Shown here: in pieces, positions 1 through 11,879 of the stretch
Layout: each line of letters begins with the position of its first letter
Numbering within the stretch: the first letter of the stretch is position 1
NCBI RefSeq assembly: GCF_964340395.1
Contig: NC_135559.1
Coordinates: 24,030,464-24,094,463 of the forward strand
Direction of reading: 5' to 3'
From: Glandiceps talaboti
Lineage: Eukaryota; Hemichordata; Enteropneusta; Spengelidae
DNA length: 64,000 nt
Notes under the pieces: model-generated
Told to the model about the DNA's origin: nothing
The model's database searches: none
What the model saw: only the letters and a program-made list of their open reading frames with translations
Position numbers and translations under genes: made by a program

Positions 1-708
1 GTACCAGGCTTGAACTAAACTGAGGCTTTCAACATGTGTTTGCTAATGTGAATAAAGGATTCTAAATGGGAAAATTATGCATAGCACTTAATTAGTCTTC
101 ATATCATTGACTGCAAGATAACCACAGTTCTACATGTATTTGACCACATAGTAAACAATCTGACTAATTCCTGTGATGTCATTACATAATGTTCTGAAAT
201 GACGTACATGTACATGTACATCCCAAATGAGCTGTGTGAATATTTGATACATTTCTTGTGTAAATGTGCGTTTGTCAGCAAATCTGCAGAGGAATGAACT
301 CTCCAGGCTTACGAAAAATATTCTGTATAAACTAAAATTAATACAATTTGTTTATTCATATATTTTGGGTGGTTAATTGCTGTTGCAGAAGAAATTTATC
401 ACATTTCTTGCTTTGCTTATTTCAATAAAAAATTTACTGAAAATGAAATGGATCAAATACACAAGTAGTGATGTAAAATATTGTAACAATACAAACTTTG
501 ATTTTGAGCCGTGTCAATGGTATTTACAAATTCTGATATCTAGTTGCAATCGTGTTGCTTGACATTTTTGTTTTGTATCTGGATTCACTAAAGCAAACAG
601 GAAATACACTTAGAGATAGAAAGACCTCTTACTCCACCTAAAAGAAATTTGATAACTTCTTTGTCAAAGTGGTAATAGTATAAACAGTCAAAATAAAATG
701 GTAGTTAT
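1..708. other. No gene recognised
   Basis: AT-rich DNA without a convincing coding region, splice-bounded exon or repeat family I can name. The short open frames lack any recognisable domain. Since the GluN1-like gene at 11.5 kb lacks its upstream exons, this stretch may be intron of that gene, but nothing in the sequence proves it. Confidence 0.4.
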
Positions 709-804
709 TAAAATGCTAGCTCTGGATGTATATGCTACAAAGTTCAACACGTCTTCAAGATGTGTCGAACCTCATAGCACATACATCCAGGGCTACTAAA
801 ATGC
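709..804. mobile_element. Hairpin MITE with 8-bp direct flanks
   Basis: Positions 717-795 form a near-perfect palindrome of about 79 bp: the arm beginning TAGCTCTGGATGTAT is answered by ATACATCCAGGGCTA. It is flanked by the direct repeat TAAAATGC at 709-716 and 797-804, which looks like a target-site duplication. An 8-bp duplication and ends starting TAG...CTA suit a hAT-type MITE. A hairpin RNA gene is the alternative, but the direct flanks favour a transposon. Confidence 0.6.
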
Positions 805-1380
805 ATATATAGCCTATGTAGGCCCAACAATATTACATAATTATATGTTCACCATTAAAATATATCACATTATGATAAAAATTCAGTTATTGCTGTAATC
901 CCTGAAACAAAGGAGTAGATATGTAAATGGAGAAAAGTGAATATAAAATATAAACAATAAATAAAGTCTCATGCAGGTCACCCTTGTGTGTCATTCCCAT
1001 CAAAAGGTAACAAATTCACACGATGAGACTTAAATTTCTTTCAAAGGGCAACATGCGAGAAGGCCATTAAAAAAATGAAGAAATGGTTTCATTGCTGTTA
1101 TCAAACTATGTCCCTGCACATTTCCAGTAAAATTTCATTTCGTTCTTATTTTAACCTGTCAAACCATGGATGTAGTACTAGTATGGTTCAAACACATGTC
1201 GCACCATTCACTGCATGTACTCGTACTCTTACAAGTTTGACTGTCAACAATGGACTCTTTGAGAAAGGAATGTTTTAAATTAGCATTAGATGTCAAAATA
1301 TACAATCATGAAGTCTTAGCTGAGTCTAAAATTTGGCACACAGAAAGCATGGGGTACACCAGCAATAACTGTGCATGTGA
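805..1380. other. No gene recognised
   Basis: AT-rich unique-looking DNA. A short inverted repeat (AAGTCTCAT near 965 and ATGAGACTT near 1022) is the only structure seen. Confidence 0.4.
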
Positions 1381-1770
1381 ATGACTGTATCAAGCAGAAG
1401 CAGAGAAAACGCATACAAAAACCTGGTCCAGTCAGAACTAGATTTAGAAGGAACACAATGTTGCTCAGCACGATTCATCACACACAATTACAATCCTAGA
1501 GCCAGTGTCAAAGACTTGCTGCATAATTTACAATGGGAACCACTTGAAAATCGAAGAACCAAACTCAGACTAACGACTATTTACAAGGAAGTTCACACAG
1601 ATCTAGAAGACAAAGTACCGGTCCACACATTCTGAACGAACCACCACTCAATAAAAACTGCTACCAATATTCCCTGTATCCAAGAACCATCCGCGAATGG
1701 AATTTGCTACCGCCCACTATCCATGCTGCCAAGAACATTAATGCCTTCAAAACATTTGCTACAACAAGTT
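1381..1770 (+). mobile_element. LINE 3' remnant, RT C-terminal tail
   Basis: Two reading frames together give the characteristic tail of APE-type non-LTR reverse transcriptases. First comes a stretch with ARFITHNYNPRASVKDLL, then LQWEPLENRRTKLRLTTIYKE. After a frameshift near 1630 comes YPRTIREWNLLPPTI ending in a stop near 1770. This C-terminal region follows the RT thumb in Jockey/CR1-group LINEs. The RT and endonuclease are absent, so this is a 5'-truncated, dead copy. Nothing suggests host use. Confidence 0.75.
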
Positions 1771-3840
1771 AACTTACAAGACCTGATAACCAGAGCTCAC
1801 CATAAACTGTGAACATTTAACAGGACATCATTTCCACACTGACCTGTGCACGATAACCACAAGGTGTTTTGCACGGTATCATGCAGAAGCAGACTGGGTA
1901 CACCATATTACACATATATGCCATAAATTATGTGACTGTACGTCTGCGTTTGTACACCAGAAACTACGGCAATATCGTACGTGGTATGGCCAATATTTAA
2001 TTCAGCCACCACCATGACTGGCAAGATTTAGCACTATTGACAGGCAAATTTTGGGCTTCCACAAGGAAGGTTTTGTATTAGGGGTTGAAAAGTCTGTGTG
2101 TGTGTGTGTCGTATCACCATTTTCTAAAAAAAAACAGCTGGCTGAATTCAAACGAAATTTGGTAAATGAGTTCCGTAGGGTAATGGCAAGAACTGATTAG
2201 GTTTTGGTAAAAATCCCATGAATATTAATGAGCAATTTATGTAATTTATGGTTTTCAGTAATTAGCCTATATCTCAAGAATGCAAGCTTCAAATTCATTA
2301 CAACTTGGTACACACATTTGCAATACCAAAGCGCATCAGTCCTAAAATATTATCAATTTAGCTTGTAGTTTTAATAAGATATTGGGATATTTCGGTAATT
2401 AGATGCAGTGGCCACACAAAAGAAAGTTGTTGTTTTTGGTCAAGAAACTTTGCCTAAAATGGTGTGACAATGCGAACTTTTTTGTTAATTGTTCATGATT
2501 AGTTCTGCAGTTGTCTTCTCTGAAGCAGCAATTAATGTAGGGAGAGTTATTTTGTGTTTTCCCATGGATCTGCAGTCTGCATTGGCTGGACAAGCATTAG
2601 AAAAAAGAAGATCGACACGGGGTGCAAACTCACCAGAAAACAATTCTTTTTTTTCTTGACCATAAAATAAGTTTACAATGGGTGCGAAGTTCACAAACAG
2701 GTGAAATATTTATCATCAATAATATTTATCGTTTCAATTTCATCAAATATGGACAGTTTCAAATTTCACACACTAATGCGCAGATGAATAAAGAGAAATC
2801 ATGGCTTTTTAGATTTTCGATTAGAAGTTTAGGAAGTATTATATTGACCTCGAACCATCTCCTTTTTTACCATGTTCTTTCCTGATTTCTCTCGATAGCA
2901 AACTACTGCTGTTTATTGCAAGGCTTGTAATCATTTATCTCGGTATCTCAGGAAATAAATACACTCACGTATTTATCAAGCCTATGAAGAAAATTTCACA
3001 GCAATGTATCTATATAATTAGTGTACAATAAGGGTGCGCCACTCAACAAAATTTCACAGCAATGTATTAATTAGTGTACAGTGAGGGTGCACCACTCAAC
3101 AAAATCTTGACAATTTTCCCATAGTGATTAAAGGTGTGTGAAATAGTCTACATGCAACAAGTAGACAAACTGTCTTGTAAACTCATTGTGGGACAGAAGG
3201 AAGTTCAACACGCAAATTTTGTTTATTATTTGCTATGGAAACGAGTATGCATATCACAGGTATGTAGGGGATCACAAAAGCCGAGTGAAGTCGAAGATAG
3301 CAAGCTTTCCTGTGCTGAGGAGGCGGGCATTTGAACACCATTTTTGACAACTAACTTTCATTGGGACTTGAAAAATCACAGATTTAGAGCTAAATTTCTT
3401 GCATAAATCATGAAATTGCAAGACTACCCATACGGAAGGCATTCAGTTTAAATCTGGTATGAATAGAATGATGAAATAGTTTGACTCACAGTAGTATCAA
3501 CATACGTACCTCAGAATAAATGCATGTAATGACTGTCCATCTTCTTAATTAAGTAGGTCAACATTGTCAATATTTTTCGGCTTCAGAAAGTGTAAAAATA
3601 AGATTCAACTTCTCTATCCTTTGGGATAGTGATCATATATATTATACCGATCCCATGACCAGCATTTCACGATAATTTCAATGTTTGTAAGCAAATTTTA
3701 TATACGAGAACCGACCGTAAGGTCAAGGCCCTGGCATTCAATACACGCTGATAAACTATGACAGATTGCTTTGTTTGTCGTAGGCTGTGACACGTGCAAG
3801 TGCACATGGCGGAATTACACTCATTTATTGGTCAATGGAA
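1771..3840. other. Non-coding, low-copy repeat-like DNA
   Basis: No gene. A short GT tract lies near 2095-2110. The stretch at 2040-2400 has phrasing similar to the E1-type repeats (gaattcaaacgaaatttggt; remarks on feature 4803). Two near-identical short segments containing TTTCACAGCAATGTAT sit at about 2993 and 3051, a local direct duplication. Confidence 0.4.
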
Positions 3841-3849
3841 TCTGTCAAT

Positions 3850-4340
3850 CAATCTCAACGATCGGTCAATTGAGTTGAAACTTGTAGTGTGGATGTTTTG
3901 GGATGAGTAGATATAAGTTAGTTTAAGACAAGCTGATTGTGTTGTTAATATGCAAATTAGGAGTGAAAATAGAATTTTGTAAAAAAATGCTTTGAAATTC
4001 TCCAAAACTACTGGGCCAATTGAGTTGAAATTTCTTGTGTAAGTTCTGGGGATGAGCAGGTATAAGTTAGTTCAAGACAAGTTGATTGTGTCATTAATAT
4101 GCAAATTAGGAGTAAAAATAGAATTGTTGTAAAATGGTGACTATGATATAGAACTTAGAAGTACAATATTTTACTAACTTTCTGTGTGGAATGTGTTCTA
4201 TAGTGTGTGTGAGTCATCATATGAAACCACTAACCACTTTATTACTTCGCTAAAACAAAACTGCATAGTGGAAGAGCTGAACAACAGAACCACTTCCAGA
4301 CGTTCCAAAAAGACAAAAAAAAAAGAACAAAAAACAGCAT
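3850..4340 (+). repeat. Tandem E1-related modules plus family F tail
   Basis: Two direct copies of a module of about 125 bp contain GGTATAAGTTAGTT and ATATGCAAATTAGGAGT (3850-4135). They run into a segment with TCATATGAAACCACTAACC and CTGCATAGTGG. That segment recurs at 15.62-15.85 kb and 26.45-26.69 kb, so it is a dispersed family, here named F. No coding capacity is visible. Confidence 0.6.
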
Positions 4341-4539
4341 AGCTTTTTAATTCCAAAACTACAGAGCAGATTCAGCTGAAATTTAATGGGGATGCATTTG
4401 GGGTGTGTAGATGAAGAAACATTGAGCATATAATGATCTCATCAGCAATATGCAAATTAGGTGTACAAATGTGAACTTTGGTCAAAAATTTATAACTCAA
4501 AATTTATAACTCATTTCAGTCAATGAGACTGAAATGTGT

Positions 4540-4802
4540 TGTTTAAATCATTATTTACTACATAACTCAAAAACTGTAATACATGGAGACTCCATTCAAG
4601 TGTATACCCCATATAATCAGATGCAAGCTATCTTTTTTGAGACCTTGCCTTGACCTTCAGGGCTAATTATCAAATGCAAGCCAATGCCTGCCTGTCACAG
4701 GTACATAGTAGTGTATACATGTTGCAATTTTCTTTTTAATAAGTTTTAGAAGTAATATTGAGAAGAGAAGTATACACAAGTATTATATTTGGTGCTCCTG
4801 TA
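4540..4802 (+). repeat. Family G dispersed repeat, left part, split
   Basis: Contains GAGACTCCATTCAAGTGT and a TGACCTT-rich stretch, shared with copies at 9.67-9.94, 16.8-18.6 and 24.4 kb. The sequence continues logically at 9672 (ATGGCAGCCATATT), so the E1 stack from about 4803 to 9671 is inserted inside one family G copy. Inferred from comparing the copies within this window. Confidence 0.55.
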
Positions 4803-5416
4803 ATTTTTAGCACAACTGAACTGAGGTTCAGTAGTGCTATAGGCATCGCCCAGTGTCGGTCTGTCTGTGTGTATGTGTGTGTGTCAACAACTTAAAGGTG
4901 ATTCAAAATGCTCACATTCACTATCGCTAATTTGCTAGACTACATGTTTGTGAAATGCATTCTGGTTTTAAAACTTTTCAAAAGCGTCTGCAAACACCTT
5001 AAAATGACCTTTTTTCAGTCACTTCCCTTCGGATTTACTTCGAGAGTTTTCGGGTATTTCCGGTCCCACCTAGACCACGGGATTTTATGACGTCATAAGG
5101 GGTACACGTTAGCACTAAGCCTATGACGAGCGTAGTCACTAGGTGAACAAAACTCAACAGCATTGTGAAAAAATACATTGCTGGTGGTTGTAATAGACAT
5201 CAGTAAACAAAAACTACACTCTACATGTCTTATTAACCAACATTTACCGATATTTACTCACACTTTCTGACTAATTGGCAGTGTCTGTGGGTATAAATGC
5301 TAAAATATTATCTCCCCATATTATGGCAAAATAAATCAAAACGGCTAGTCTAGATATATATAAACACTTGTAATGTTGCGTGTTTCACATTCATTGACTT
5401 TTATTTATCTGATTTT

Positions 5417-5473
5417 TTAGCACAACTGAACTTGTTCAGTAGTGCTATAGGGATCGCCCGGCGTCTGTCTGTC

Positions 5474-5511
<38 letters not shown>

Positions 5512-6816
5512 CAACTTAAAGTCAAAAACTGCTGAACCGATCGCCATGATATTTGGTGGGTCCATTACCTTGGGTGTCTAGTTGGGAAATTGTTCAAATC
5601 GAAATGATCGCATCACAGGTGTGTGATTTGGGTCAAAAAATGTGATTTTTGGTCAAAAAACTTAAACTCAAAAACTACTGGGCAGATTGGTGCGAAATTT
5701 GGTGGGAACATTCTTAAGGGGGTGTAAAGTAAGATTTGTTCATGACGGGATGATTCCATCAGTGATATGCAAATTAGGGCTAAAAATGTGTCTTTTTGGT
5801 TAAAAATCTATAATTCCAAAACTACTGAGCAGATTGGGCTGAAATTTAATGGGAATGCATCTTGGGGTGTATGGACGAAGATATATTAAGCATACAATGA
5901 TTCCATGAGTGATATGCAAATTAGGTGTAAGAATGTTCATTTTTGGTCAAAAATTTATATCTCATAAAGTACTTGGTCAATGAGTCTGAAACTTGGCGAG
6001 ATGTTTCTGAAACTATTATTCTGCAGATTTTCTTCAAAATATTTTGACGAAATTGGCCCTAGCGACCATGACCACGCCCTTTAGCAACAACCAAATGGCA
6101 GTATATTTTGGTCAAATAACAATATCATCTGGTAGGCAAGTGAGTAAACATTCAAAAAATGTATGCAAATACCCTAGCAACCATGACCACGCCCATAGCA
6201 ACAGCCAAACGGTGGTGTATTTCACAAAGATAACAACAGGGTTTAATAGACAATTGAATAAATATTCAAAAAATGTATGTAAATTTGCATAGCAACAAGA
6301 CCACGCCCATAGCAACAGCAAAATAATCACGTATATTGCAAAGATAACAACAGGAATAGAAAGACAAATGAATAAACATTCAAAAAATGTATGCAAATAC
6401 CCTAGTAACCATAACCACGTCCATAGCAACAGCCAAATGGTGGTGTATTTCACAAAGATAACAATGGGGTTTAATAGACAATTGAATAAACATTCAAAAA
6501 ATGTATGTAAATTTGCCTAGCAACAAGACCAAGCCCATAGCAACAGCCAAATGATCACGTGTATTGCAAAGACAATATCAGGAATTCATACACAAGTGAA
6601 CAAAAACATACATAAATGTATGCAAATATATCTAACAACATGACCACGCCCATAGCAACAGCCAAATGATAGCATTTATCGTAAAGATAGCAACATGGTT
6701 GGATAGGCAACTAGATAGTTATTCAGCAAATGAACACCTATTGTTAGTATGGACTAGCATATAGATAAACATTTTTAAAAACTGTACAGTTGTGCTACAA
6801 CGCCATTGGCGGTATT
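5417..6816 (+). mobile_element. E1 inner copy nested in E2
   Basis: Begins TTTTTAGCACAACTGAAC, with hairpin AGCACAACTGAAC / GTTCAGTAGTGCT, and ends CAGTTGTGCTACAACGCC...GGCGGTATTTTT at about 6816. The E2 arm on either side reads ATTTATCTGATTTTT and ATTATTTGCCG, which are contiguous in the right arm and in copy B; this proves a later insertion into a T tract. The interior shows five to six tandem modules with GACCACGCCCATAGCAACAG at 6060-6670. Non-coding. Confidence 0.75.
5466..5508. repeat. (GTCT)n(GT)n microsatellite
   Basis: A run of GTCT followed by pure GT dinucleotides, at the position where other E1 copies carry shorter GT tracts (4861-4884). It is therefore an internal element microsatellite. 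Confidence 0.9.
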
Positions 6817-9671
6817 TTTATTATTTGCCGACAAGAAGCATTAAGATACCGTCGTGACATTTGACGGCATCCCCGGGCCAAGGACGGCATATTTTAGCCC
6901 AATCGTACTCGCGTCGCCTTTTGAACAGTGCATTTAACAACAAAGTAAACATATTTCATCTCGAATAAATATACTAGCTATTAGAATACCAATGGGAAAC
7001 TTCAAGAAGGCGTATCGGGACATGTGCCACAATATATTTGTTGGTCCCATAATACACTAATTGATTCGATGTGCTCCCAGCATATGGAAGTACGCTCTGA
7101 GTCATTGCATCATGTAAATGGAACTGTGACCGACCTAATTTTGTTGTCCATATATAAAATGAGACTGACCTGTAAATTTTTCACAGTTTTCGTTGTGGTC
7201 TTGTATTGTAACATGTTTGGCTTGTGAACACAAGTTTACATCTATTATTGTCTAGGGCGTAATACTCTAGTCCGAGTCTGAAACCCATATAAAACCTAAG
7301 AAACTCGCATTCGGATCGGACAGAACAGAAGTAGGTCTCATCGACTTGTTGGGGACTCGAATTATTGCTTGTTTTTATCACGGTATACAGGTGATTATTA
7401 TATATCGGTAGAGGGGTAGTGTTGTCAAGTTTTGTGCAGTCACCGCGGCCGCGGCAGTAAGCTTATACTAGGATAGTTCTGCCGATCAAAGCTGAAGCAG
7501 TGTATGTACAATGTACGTATGGAATCGGGAGAGCACAGCGCACATTCGTGTCGGGTTAAATTTATCCACGTGTTGATGTAATCCATATTTATCAATCAGA
7601 TATATTGTAAAATTCTTCAAGTCGTACAGAAATAACGTCTCTAACTTCAAAACAAACCCTGAGAAACGGGACCGGACGTGGCTAGCCAAGTATCTAGTTG
7701 CAGGCTTTCTTTCATAACCATGTGCTGGGGTCACGACCTTGATTGCCGACGTCAATATTGTCCAATCATATTTAATATCATGAACACATCGCGATATTTG
7801 ATTTGTTGGTTTCCTAAACTGTATACTTCGAATACCATGATTCGTTACAGAATTCTTCTAATGAATAATAAATATGCCGCTTGTTGCATTAAATTAAGTG
7901 ATATCGCCACAAGGGAAACCATACAAGTTTTCTTCCAGACGAGTTGCTAAAGTCATGTAAATGACAACACTAAACTCACGAAATTTCCTCAATTCTTTAC
8001 AAGTTTATTGCTGATAATATGGCAATCTAATAGCTAGTATATTTATTCAAGATAAATATGTTTACTTTGTTGCTAAATGTGCCGTTCAAAAGGCGACATC
8101 AGTGAGTATAGTCGAGTATAGTGGGCTATAATATGCCATGCCTGTCGAAGATATTGTAATGCTTCTCCTCGGCAAATAATAAAAAAAATCAGATAAATAA
8201 ATTGAAACACGCGAGCGACATTACAAGTGTTTATGTATATCTACACTGTAGTCTAGCCATTTTGATTTATTTTGCCATAATATGGGGAGATAATATTTTA
8301 GCATTTATACCCACAGACACTGCCAATTAGTGAGAAAGTGTGAGTAAATATCGGTAAATGTTGGTTAATAAGTAAATCCGAAGGGAAGTGACTGAAAAAA
8401 GGTCATTTTAAGGTGTTTGCAGACGCTTTTGAAAAATTTTAAAACCAGAATGCATTTCACAAACATGTCGTCTAGCAAATTAGCGATAGTGAATCTGAGC
8501 ATTTTGAATCACCTTTAAAGTCAAAAACTGCTGGACCGATTGCTTTGATATGTGGTCATATTACTTCTGGTGTCTAGTTGGGAAATTGTTCGAATGAAAT
8601 TGATTGCATCAGAGATGTGGGTTTTGGGTCAAAAAATGTGATTTTTGGTCAAAAAACTTAAACTCAGAAACTACTGGGCAGATTGGTGCAAAATTTGATA
8701 GGAACATTCTTAAGGGCGCGTAAAGTAAGATTTGTTCATGACATGATGATTCCATCAGTATTATGCAAATTAGGGCTAAAAATGTTTCTTTTTTGTTAAA
8801 ACCTATAATTCCAAAACTACTGAGCAGATTGGGTTGGAATTTAATGGGAATGTATCTAGGGATGTATGGACAAAGAAATATTAAGCATACAATGATTCCA
8901 TGATTGATATGCAAATTAGGTGTAAGAATGTTCATTTTTGGTCAAAAATGTTTATCTCACAAAGTACTTGATCAATGAGTCTGAAACTCAGTGAGATGTT
9001 TCTGAAAGTGTTATTCTGCAGATTGGCCCTAGCAACCATGACCATGCCCTTAGCAACAACCAAATGGCAGTATATTTTGGTTAAATAACAACATCATCTG
9101 GTAGGCAAGTGAGTAAACATTCAAAAAAATGTATGCAAATACCCTAGCAACCATGACCACGCCCATAGCAACAGCCAAACGGTGGTGTATTTCACAAAGA
9201 TAACAGGGTTTAATAGACAATAGAATAAACATTCACAAAATGTATGTAAATTTGCCTAGTAACAAGACCACACACATAGCAACAGCCAAATGATCACATA
9301 TATTGCGAAGATAACAGGGATTTATACACAATTGAATAAACATTTTAAAAATGTAGTAAATATGCCTAGCAACAAGACCACGCCCATAGCAACAGCCAAA
9401 TGATCACGTATATTGCAAAGATAATATCAGGAATTCATACACAAGTAAACAAAAACATACACAAATGTATGCAAATATATCTAACAACATGACCACACGC
9501 CCATAGCAACAGCCAAATGGTAGCATATATCGTAAAGATAGCAACATGGTTGGATAGGCAACTTTATAGTCACTCATCAAATGAACACCTATCGTTGGCA
9601 TGGACTAGCATATGGATAAACATTTTTAAAAACTGTACAGTTGTGCTACAACACCATTGGCGGTATTTTTA

Positions 9672-9985
9672 CTGAATGGCAGCCATATTTGTAGTAAAAA
9701 TCAGTAGAAAAAATAATATTAATCATATAACACAAAAACTTCAATACATATACTCTATTCAAGTGTCTAACCCCATGTAATCACATGCAAGTTTTCTTGT
9801 ATGAGTGACCGTTGACCTTTTCATTGACCTACAGGGAAGACCATCAAGATTAATTAAGCTATTACTTACAGATTGCAGACACTTTGTAGCAATTATGTGT
9901 GGCTAATGTCTTTTAGATCATGTCTATAGATAATGCCAAACCAAATAAACAGATGTAGAGATACTAGAGATACATTCATAGATAA
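9672..9985 (+). repeat. Family G dispersed repeat, right part
   Basis: Begins ATGGCAGCCATATTTG and carries CTATTCAAGTGTCTAACC and GACCGTTGACCTTTTCATTG, matching the order of family G copies at 17.0 and 18.3 kb. It continues the copy broken at 4802 by the E1/E2 stack. Confidence 0.6.
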
Positions 9986-9989
9986 TTAC

Positions 9990-11053
9990 AATTGATTAGA
10001 GTACATCGTATTTATAGACTGTGTTTGATAGGTCTAGTCAATTATTATGAGTACATAATGTATAGACCGTGTTTGATAGGTCTAGTCAATTATTATGAGT
10101 ACATAATGTATAGACCGTGTTTGATAGGTCTAGTCAATTATTATGAGTACATAATGTATAGACCGTGTTTGATAGGTCTAGTCAATTATTATGAGTACAT
10201 AATGTACTTATAGACCGTGTTTGATAGGTCTAGTCAATTATTATGAGTACATAATGTGTAGACCGTGTTTGATAGGACTAGCCAATTATTATGAGTACAT
10301 AATGTATAGACCGTGTTTGATAGGTCTAGTCAATTATTATGAGTACATAATGTATAGACCGTGTTTGATAGGTCTAGTCAATTATTATGAGTACATAATG
10401 TATAGACCGTGTTTGATAGGACTAGCCAATTATTATGAGTACATAATGTATAGACCGTGTTTGATAGGACTAGCCAATTATTATGAGTACATAATGTATA
10501 GACCGTGTTTGATAGGTCTAGTCAATTATTATGAGTACATAATGTATAGACCGTGTTTGATAGGTCTAGTCAATTATTATGAGTACATAATGTATAGACC
10601 GTGTTTGATAGGTCTAGTCAATTATTATGAGTACATAATGTACTTATAGACCGTGTTTGATAGGTCTAGTCAATTATTATGAGTACATAATGTATAGACC
10701 GTGTTTGATAGGTCTAGTCAATTATTATGAGTACATAATGTGTAGACCGTGTTTGATAGGACTAGCCAATTATTATGAGTACATAATGTGTAGACCGTGT
10801 TTGATAGGTCTAGTCAATTATTATGAGTACATAATGTATAGACCGTGTTTGATAGGTCTAGTCAATTATTATGAGTACATAATGTGTAGACCGTGTTTGA
10901 TAGGTCTAGTCAATTATTATGAGTACATAATGTGTAGACCGTGTTTGATAGGACTAGCCAATTATTATGAGTACATAATGTGTAGACCGTGTTTGATAGG
11001 TCTAGTCAATTATTATGAGTACATAATGTGTAGACCGTGTTTGATAGGTCTAC
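9990..11053 (+). repeat. 48-bp minisatellite, about 22 copies
   Basis: The unit contains TAGACCGTGTTTGATAGG, TCTAGTCAATTATTATG and AGTACATAATG; spacing measured between 10021 and 10069 is 48 bp. Each standard unit holds a small inverted repeat, TAGACC...GGTCTA. Variants (GGACTAGCC for GGTCTAGTC; GTGTAGACC for GTATAGACC; two longer units with GTACTTATAGACC near 10204 and 10640) are distributed in patches, a sign of unequal exchange. As 48 is divisible by three, a repetitive open frame results; I do not regard it as a gene. Confidence 0.95.
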
Positions 11054-11156
11054 AGTATAGTCATCTCAATTTGAAATGGCATAATTTGTCATTTAATGAT
11101 CAAGGATGTTGTATAAAAATGATATTGTAATGTGTATTATGGCAATGAAATACTGA

Positions 11157-11405
11157 TTAATAATGTAGATTTGTATATTTGCCATATTTTATTGTGCTTG
11201 TAAACCTAGTACCTTTACTCTCCTCGTACAAAACAAACCCTTTATATTCCCTCAACTTCCTTGAAGCATACAGTCCAGTCTGTCCCTTCAATCCTTCACA
11301 TAACACACCTGTCCTAAAAGGGTCCCATTTATACAGCTTGGTTGACTGGGGCACATTGATGTGGTTTAATCCTGAATTAGGCAACATAGAGGATTCTAAC
11401 AGCAA
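11157..11405 (-). mobile_element. SINE, degenerate copy
   Basis: Read on the minus strand this has the same landmarks in the same order as the SINE at 31.14-31.53 kb: CAACC(A/C)AGCTGTATAA, GGGACC...TAGGA, ATGTGAAGG, GGACTGTATG, AGTTGAG..AATATA. It lies in the intron just upstream of a GluN1-like exon, antisense to the gene. The tRNA-like head is not recognisable here. Confidence 0.5.
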
Positions 11406-11514
11406 TATGTATACTAAGGTTCCAAGCCTGCCTTCTAACTATTTGACCATCATGAATGACTCTAAAAGTAGAAGTTTGCAGATTACAACTCTATATATGT
11501 CTTATAATTTGCAG

Positions 11515-11786
11515 TGCATTAGATGCCTTTATCTGGGATTCTGCTGTGCTAGACTATGTAGCTTCCAATGACTGCAATCTCGTCACTGTTGGTGAATTAT
11601 TTGGTAGATGTGGTTTTGGACTTGGCTTCCAGAAAGGCAGTCCCTGGACAGAGAAAATATCACTGGAAGTACTGAGTTTTCACGAAAGTGGTGTGATGGA
11701 AGGATTGGATGGAGAATGGATTAGTAGCAAACATTGTAAACTAAGTGACAACCAACCAGCAACACTTGGCTTATCAAATATGGCAG
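11515..11786 (+). CDS. NMDA receptor GluN1-like, ligand-binding S2 exon
   Basis: An internal exon bounded by a TTTGCAG acceptor and a GTTAGT donor. It encodes the end of the second half (S2) of the agonist-binding domain: [14 protein letters not shown], then [33 protein letters not shown] and GLSNMA. The Trp-Asp pair in FIWDS (Asp at 11537-11539) corresponds to the GluN1 residues that hold the glycine/D-serine amino group. Two cysteines (11573-11575 and 11735-11737) match the conserved S2 disulfide. It starts with one base of a split codon and ends with one base (G) that joins the next exon. Similarity is clearly closest to GluN1; an invertebrate paralogue is possible. Upstream exons are not in the window. 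Confidence 0.9.
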
Positions 11787-11879
11787 GTTAGTGTACACTT
11801 GCTTGACTTCATATTGGGTTATATGCCTTTGGTGCAACGATATAATCAGCACACTCATAGTGGAATACAGAATACTTAT

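Larger units (their letters stand above)
4892..8518. mobile_element. E2: TTAA-target DNA transposon, long inverted repeats
   Basis: Ends are AGGTGATTCAAAATGCTCA (from 4896) and its inverse ending at 8514, with TTAA duplicated at 4892-4895 and 8515-8518. The uninterrupted E1 copy at 5.5 kb shows the empty site, a single TTAA in the same context. The left arm (4896-5416 plus about 6817-7000) pairs with about 8020-8514, so the arms are several hundred bp long. The right arm lacks about 190 bp that copy B (ends 53899) keeps. TTAA targeting is typical of piggyBac and Kolobok, but I see no transposase in the core (7.0-8.0 kb). The element is probably non-autonomous. Confidence 0.75.
4803..9671 (+). 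mobile_element. E1 outer copy, interrupted by E2
   Basis: Starts TTTTTAGCACAACTGAAC with an immediate hairpin (AGCACAACTGAAC / GTTCAGTAGTGCT at 4809-4836). It then has a GT-rich tract, and it ends with CAGTTGTGCT at 9638-9647 followed by GGCGGTATTTTT. The ends are therefore short inverted repeats. The interior has several modules of about 100 bp with GATATGCAAATTAGG, then tandem modules with GACCACGCCCATAGCAACAG. E2 (4896-8514) splits it at a TTAA. No ORF with a domain is seen, so the element looks non-autonomous. Superfamily unknown. Confidence 0.65.

Noticed and set aside
7486-7950. Overlapping frames in the E2 core, also present at 52.7-53.1 kb
   Set aside because: Conserved only because both are E2 copies; no transposase motifs, frames differ at their ends.
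9992-11130. Repetitive 16-residue protein frames and possible CRISPR-like array
   Set aside because: Contiguous 48-bp tandem units without unique spacers, eukaryotic context; a minisatellite.
1-11500. Upstream GluN1-like exons (M1-M3, early S2)
   Set aside because: None recognised; the region is repeats and unique intron-like DNA.
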